From NCBI GenBank assembly GCA_963803155.1, contig CAWDMN010000085.1:62001-126000 (forward strand): a stretch of 64,000 nt of DNA. Reading direction: 5' to 3'. Positions 60,263-64,000 of this stretch are shown one piece after another. Source of the DNA: CAWDMN01 sp963803155. Its GTDB lineage: Bacteria; Acidobacteriota; Terriglobia; Versatilivoradales; Versatilivoraceae. The translations under genes were made by a program, and so were the position numbers. Each line of letters starts with the position of its first letter. The first letter of the stretch is position 1. Under the pieces are notes generated by a model that saw nothing but the letters and a program-made list of their open reading frames with translations, was not told the origin of the DNA and ran no database searches.

Positions 60263-61342
60263 TCAAAATTCAGCATTCGAATTAGCGCTCATCCTTCCGC
60301 TTAATTGTCCGCAAGCCGCAAAAATATCCTGCCCCCGCGGCCGGCGGATATAGGCAGCCAATCCTTTGGAAATCAGAATATGCTGAAACCGCTCCACACG
60401 TTCTGGGGGCGAAGGTTTCATGGCTATCCGTTGTCCGGGATTTAAGGGCAGCAGATTGACTTTTGCCCGCAGCCGGGAAAGCAAACGGACCAATCGGCGC
60501 GCATCGTCGTCCGAGTCGTTGAGTCCGTCAATCATAACGTATTCAATGGTGAAACGCTCCCGAGGCGGCAGAGGAAATTGGCGGCACGTCTCCAAGAGCA
60601 TCTCAATTGGATATTTTTGATTGATGGGTATCAACTGGTCCCGCACTTTATCCGTGGTGGCCGATAGCGAAATGGCAATCTTCGGGATTGCCGGCATTTC
60701 AGCCAGCTCTTTCAGCTTGGGCACGATTCCGACGGTAGAGAGCGTGATGCGGCGCAAGGAGATCGACATTCCCTCGGCGTCCGACATCAATACCAGAGAT
60801 TTACTCACATTGGATAAATTGAGGAGCGGCTCACCCATGCCCATTAAGACAATATTGACGGGCCGGGGATCGGCTTCATGGGCGGGATCCTCTTCCCGCC
60901 GGTGCTTCAGTATGGCCAAGATTTGCCCGACAATTTCCCTTGGAGCCAAATTCCGCGTGAATCCCAGCAGGGCGGTCAGACAGAATTGGCAATCCGCCGC
61001 GCAACCGACTTGTGTCGAGATGCAGAGGGTGTTCCTCCGAGGCTCAGGAATGAAAACCGATTCAATTCTTTGTCCGTCGTCCAACTCGAAGAGATATTTT
61101 TGGGTTCCATCGCTGGCGCGCTGTAGCGTGTGAACGCGAGGGAGCGTGAGTGTGGCAAGAGTTTCCAATTTGAGCCGGAGCGGTTTGGAGAGTTCGGTCA
61201 TTTCGCTGAATATGACCTGCCTCCGGGAATAGATCGCCCGGTACAGCTGCCGGCCCCGATACGCTGCTTCCCCCCAACCCTGAAACAGGTCCACGATTTC
61301 CGAGGCATCCAGTCCAAGTAATTCTTGAGGTTTTTGGTCCAT
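60263..61342 (-). CDS. rlmN: Dual-specificity 23S rRNA/tRNA (adenine-C2)-methyltransferase RlmN
   Basis: 359 aa radical SAM methylase acting on A2503 of 23S rRNA and A37 of some tRNAs. It has CISTQVGCAADCQFC with the CxxxCxxC cluster ligands (Cys 114, 118, 121), MGMGEPLLN, ISLRRITLSTVGIVPK, IAISLSATTD, YVMIDGLNDS and GQDIFAACGQL, where the Cys near 345 is the methyl-carrying residue. The N-terminus (LLGLDASEIVDLFQ, YRGRQLYRAIYSRR) is the family RNA-binding part. The C-terminal Asn/Ala tail is normal. A single gene next to the CBS protein gene. Length is close to the usual 350-390. Confidence 0.96.
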   Translation of the reverse strand: MDQKPQELLGLDASEIVDLFQGWGEAAYRGRQLYRAIYSRRQVIFSEMTELSKPLRLKLETLATLTLPRVHTLQRASDGTQKYLFELDDGQRIESVFIPEPRRNTLCISTQVGCAADCQFCLTALLGFTRNLAPREIVGQILAILKHRREEDPAHEADPRPVNIVLMGMGEPLLNLSNVSKSLVLMSDAEGMSISLRRITLSTVGIVPKLKELAEMPAIPKIAISLSATTDKVRDQLIPINQKYPIEMLLETCRQFPLPPRERFTIEYVMIDGLNDSDDDARRLVRLLSRLRAKVNLLPLNPGQRIAMKPSPPERVERFQHILISKGLAAYIRRPRGQDIFAACGQLSGRMSANSNAEF

Positions 61343-61894
61343 GTATTGGGAAACCCTATAACTCCGACTTTCCAGATTGATAACTACTGGCTCATCTTAG
61401 CAAATTGAGATCCCGCCGTGCAATTGCCATCAGAGAGGTTCTTGAGATTCAAACATCAGACCACAAACGACGGACACTGGACTTTAGTCTTTTAAAACCG
61501 GGCAGTATACGAAGGGCATTATTTAGAGTCCATTTACAAAGTGTATAAAGCCGGTTTGTAGGATGGGTTAGCGCGTGGTGACAGCGGTCACCCGCGCGTA
61601 ACCCATCAGGCGTTGGATGCGGCATCCCCGATGCGTTACGCTCTTCGAGCTAACCCGCCTTTTGGCGGGCTAACGCATCTACAAAAAAATGCACTTTATA
61701 CAAAGACTCTATTTATTAGACATTCGACTGTAGCATGGTGAAAAATCCAATGTTTCACGTTTATAGTCTAATGTCTCTTGTCTAAAGTGTGGCCTGAAGT
61801 CCAAAGTCACCATCTCATAGCTTCCAGAGCAGAAGAGACTGGATTGACCTTTGAGCATGATCAAGCCAAAATGACAAACATGGAGTCATTTAAA
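61343..61894. repeat. Hairpin element with inverted ends before the archease gene
   Basis: From 61521 (ATTTAGAGTC) to 61715 (GACTCTATTTA) an element of about 195 bp has inverted ends, also visible as TACAAAGTGTATAAAG and CTTTATACAAAG. Inside are two long hairpins, GATGGGTTAGCGCG...CGCGCGTAACCCATC and GATGCGTTACGCTCTTCG...GGCGGGCTAACGCATC, the family also seen at 35355-35445. It lies between divergent genes and could carry promoter DNA. No coding region. Confidence 0.6.
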
Positions 61895-62314
61895 ATGGAG
61901 AAATGTTTCGAAATTTTGGAACATCCCGCCGACTTAGGCATTGAAGCCCGGGGAGCGAATTTAGCGGAGGCATTTGAATCGGCGGCTGAAGGATTGATGT
62001 CGTTGCTTGTGGATCCGGCCACCGTCCAGCCGTCTGAAACTCGGCACGTCGAGTTGAGTGCCTCGGATGCCGGTCAGTTGTTGGTGAAATGGTTGGGCGA
62101 AATTCTCTATTTTTTTGATGGCGAAAATTTTGTGTCATCAAAATTTGCGATAACCCGGTGGAGTGACGATTCTTTGAGGGCGGAAGTGGCCGGAGAAAAG
62201 TTGAATCTTTCGCGACATGCCACGCGAATGGATGTGAAGGCGATTACCTATCACCAGTTGCAGGTTAAACAAAAGCAACGTGGCGGGAAAGTCCGGGTTT
62301 ATTTGGATATTTGA
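61895..62314 (+). CDS. Archease, RtcB ligase activator
   Basis: 139 aa. Archease promotes GMP charging of RtcB and multiple turnovers of RNA ligation. The sequence has FEILEHPADLGIEARGANLAEAFESAAEGL (conserved HxADxG metal-binding region at residues about 9-15) and HATRMDVKAITYHQLQVKQ (central conserved HxxxxxVKAxT segment). The C-terminal VRVYLDI ends like all archeases, where the last Asp-Ile is a metal ligand region. The ATG at 61895 has GGAG 9 bases upstream; in-frame ATG codons at 61871 and 61880 are possible, and the open frame goes back to 61778. rtcB follows on the same strand, 134 bases downstream. Confidence 0.92.
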   Translation: MEKCFEILEHPADLGIEARGANLAEAFESAAEGLMSLLVDPATVQPSETRHVELSASDAGQLLVKWLGEILYFFDGENFVSSKFAITRWSDDSLRAEVAGEKLNLSRHATRMDVKAITYHQLQVKQKQRGGKVRVYLDI

Positions 62315-62448
62315 AGGTTGGGCCCGAGCGCATGGATCAGGCTGGGTTGGTTCGAAGAACACAATGCGCTTGGAATTTTGCGTTTCGGGGGCGGCTCGAC
62401 GTCCGCTGGCGCGGCAACTCATTCTCCCGCTTAATCCATGGGGTTGAG

Positions 62449-63873
62449 ATGATCAAGAAAATCGATGAATACAGATATCTGGTTCCCACATCCCACAAGA
62501 AAGGGATGCGAATTGAGGGGATGATTTACGCCAATGAAAAATTGATGCATCAGATTGAGCGGGATCAAACCCTGGATCAAGTGGCCAATGTGGCCACTTT
62601 GCCGGGATTGGTTGGGAGATCCCTTGCCATGCCTGACGCGCATCAGGGATACGGTTTTTGCATCGGCGGAGTGGCCGCCGCGGATCTCAGGGATGGAGTT
62701 GTCTCCGCCGGCGGCGTGGGTTTTGACATCAACTGCGGAGTGCGATTGTTGGCTTCTCCTCTCTTGGTTGAAGATGTTCGTCCTCAGTTGCCGGAGTTGT
62801 TGAATCAGTTATTCCGCGATATTCCCTGCGGGGCTGGCAAGAGCGGGCTTTTGGAAATTTCACGGCTTGAGCTGGATCAAGTCTTGCTGGATGGCGCCTC
62901 TTGGGCGGTCCGCCAGGGATATGGCCGCGAGAGCGATCTGGCTCACATTGAAGAATTCGGACGAATTCCCGGTTCTAATCCGGAGAAAGTGAGCCGCCGC
63001 GCCAAAGAGAGAGGCCTCGATCAATTGGGCACACTGGGCAGCGGGAACCATTTTCTGGAAATTCAAGTAGTGGAGGATATTTATGATTCAGACACGAGTG
63101 AGCGGCTAGGCTTGTCACCACGGCAAATTGTGATTTTATTGCACAGCGGATCGCGCGGCCTGGGACATCAGGTTTGCACCGATTACCTGGATTTAATACA
63201 GGAGGCGATGAAAAAATACGGGATTCATGTGGACGATCGCCAGCTAGCCTCCGTCCCGATTTCTTCTCCGGAAGGGCAGGATTATTTATCGGCCATGGCT
63301 GCCGCCGCCAATTTTGCTTTTGCCAACCGCCAGATGATTACTCATTGGACTCGCAATGCCTTTCAGCGGATCCTGGGCACGGACCAGCTGCGCATAATTT
63401 ATGATGTTTGCCACAATATCGCCAAGCTTGAGGAGCATCAGGCTGATGGAGAGTCTCGGCGGGTGCTGGTCCATCGGAAAGGGGCCACGCGTGCTTTTCC
63501 CAAAGGACACCCAGCTTTGCCGCCCGAATTAAGGGACATTGGGCAACCAGTGTTAATCCCAGGCAGCATGGGAACTTGCTCCTACGTGTTAGTGGGAACC
63601 GGCCAAGCCATGAAGGAGACTTTTGGTTCCTGCTGTCATGGGGCGGGAAGAGCCATGAGCCGGACTCAGGCCAAGCGTGAGACCACGGTGGAACAATTGC
63701 TGAAAGACTTGAAAAACCGCGGAGTCTTGGTGCGGGGCCAGTCTAAGGCGGGATTGACGGAAGAAAAGCCCGATGCCTACAAGGACGTCAGCCAGGTCGT
63801 GGACGTGGTTCACCACGCCGGCCTTGCCAGGAAAGTTGCCCGATTGATTCCGATCGCCGTCATGAAAGGCTGA
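62449..63873 (+). CDS. rtcB: RNA-splicing ligase RtcB
   Basis: 474 aa GTP- and Mn-dependent ligase joining 2',3'-cyclic phosphate or 3'-phosphate and 5'-OH RNA ends. Metal-binding segments: MPDAHQGYGFCIGGVAA, GVGFDINCGVRL with the metal-ligating Cys (about residue 97), GTLGSGNHFLEIQ and LHSGSRGLGHQV. The GMP-accepting His is in VHRKGATRAFP (about residue 342), and IPGSMGTCSYVL and HGAGRAMSR complete the family pattern. The start ATG at 62449 has GGGGTTGAG upstream; the frame extends to 62311, overlapping archease in 4 bases, but that extension is not typical of RtcB. Functionally coupled with archease immediately upstream: RNA repair or tRNA-like splicing. Confidence 0.95.
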   Translation: MIKKIDEYRYLVPTSHKKGMRIEGMIYANEKLMHQIERDQTLDQVANVATLPGLVGRSLAMPDAHQGYGFCIGGVAAADLRDGVVSAGGVGFDINCGVRLLASPLLVEDVRPQLPELLNQLFRDIPCGAGKSGLLEISRLELDQVLLDGASWAVRQGYGRESDLAHIEEFGRIPGSNPEKVSRRAKERGLDQLGTLGSGNHFLEIQVVEDIYDSDTSERLGLSPRQIVILLHSGSRGLGHQVCTDYLDLIQEAMKKYGIHVDDRQLASVPISSPEGQDYLSAMAAAANFAFANRQMITHWTRNAFQRILGTDQLRIIYDVCHNIAKLEEHQADGESRRVLVHRKGATRAFPKGHPALPPELRDIGQPVLIPGSMGTCSYVLVGTGQAMKETFGSCCHGAGRAMSRTQAKRETTVEQLLKDLKNRGVLVRGQSKAGLTEEKPDAYKDVSQVVDVVHHAGLARKVARLIPIAVMKG

Positions 63874-63882
63874 GTTTTACTC

Positions 63883-64000
63883 TTACCGACCTTCTCTGCG
63901 CTGTCTATCGCGTTCATCCAAACGGGCGCGAGTCATGCGTTCGCGCAAGCCTCCCTCTTTCAAGAAATCTTGTTCGAGACGCTTAATTTGCCGGTCGAGG
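63883..64000 (-). CDS. Four-helix-bundle suffix domain protein, C-terminal end (partial)
   Basis: On the minus strand an open frame enters from the window edge and ends at the TAA 63883-63885. The 38 visible residues read as RQIKRLEQDFLKEGGLRE, then RMTRARLDERDRQRREGR. This Lys/Arg/Glu-rich end is, as I remember it, the ending of four-helix-bundle suffix proteins, which relate to 23S-rRNA intervening-sequence proteins. The start lies outside the window. The function of the family is unknown. Confidence 0.6.
   Translation of the reverse strand, partial: LDRQIKRLEQDFLKEGGLRERMTRARLDERDRQRREGR

Noticed and set aside
1..64000. CRISPR arrays, rRNA and tRNA genes
   Set aside because: No regularly spaced direct repeats with unique spacers and no rRNA-like blocks or tRNA T-loop sequences were noticed in the spacers; a tRNAscan-type search could still find a weak one.

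Overview
The window comes from a chromosome of roughly 53-54% G+C. It has few operons, long repeat-filled gaps, and about 40 genes that are mostly transcribed singly. No rRNA gene, tRNA gene or taxonomic marker is present. The gene content fits a heterotrophic bacterium of the PVC group or a similar uncultured lineage (Verrucomicrobiota, Planctomycetota, Lentisphaerota or Hydrogenedentota type): many secreted glycoside hydrolases, Tat-exported Gfo/Idh/MocA oxidoreductases and aldo/keto reductases, UroD-like paralogs, a ThuA-like protein, and several families of small hairpin repeats. This placement is inference.

Layout. 1-6964 holds a truncated two-component-type propeller protein (open to the window edge), an orphan helical protein, aroA, a HAMP membrane sensor and an exported FKBP isomerase. 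7129-13404 holds a 206-bp inverted-repeat element, a frameshifted PfkB sugar kinase, two UroD-family proteins, an MFS exporter and a ThuA-like protein. 13601-22338 is a sugar-degradation stretch: a GH106-like rhamnosidase, a Gfo/Idh oxidoreductase, a small carboxypeptidase-regulatory-like protein and a DUF4838 hydrolase. 22391-26089 has a PurF-like protein without the usual N-terminal Cys nucleophile and a B12-binding radical SAM enzyme. 26119-37277 has a ferredoxin-tailed aldo/keto reductase, a fucose-isomerase-like protein, a mutarotase-like protein, an AmpG-type transporter, a GH94 phosphorylase and a GH35 beta-galactosidase. 37408-49709 adds more oxidoreductases, a complete insertion sequence (39815-41717, 9-bp target duplication), an agarase-like hydrolase, an SDR, a beta-helix protein and an esterase. 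49901-50887 is an SDR gene with the boundaries and attC structure of a mobile integron cassette. 51163-64000 has a GH2 hydrolase, htpG behind an array of hairpins, a frameshifted sugar porter, a CBS protein, rlmN, archease, rtcB and the tail of a four-helix-bundle suffix protein.

Working together. Exported hydrolases (GH106-, DUF4838-, GH35-, GH2- and agarase-like) and an esterase would free sugars from plant- or algal-type glycans. Tat-exported redox enzymes and an isomerase-like protein could convert sugars outside the cytoplasm. MFS porters import products, and cytoplasmic PfkB and GH94 enzymes would phosphorylate or phosphorolyse them. No SusC/SusD pair or ABC sugar transporter is present. 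Housekeeping genes (aroA, htpG, rlmN, archease-rtcB, FKBP) are interspersed.

The most notable findings are the lone integron cassette inserted exactly at a G/TT site inside a dispersed repeat, the new IS, the TIR repeat family (one copy sits on the purF stop codon), the hairpin cluster before htpG, and two single-base frameshifts that may be sequence errors.
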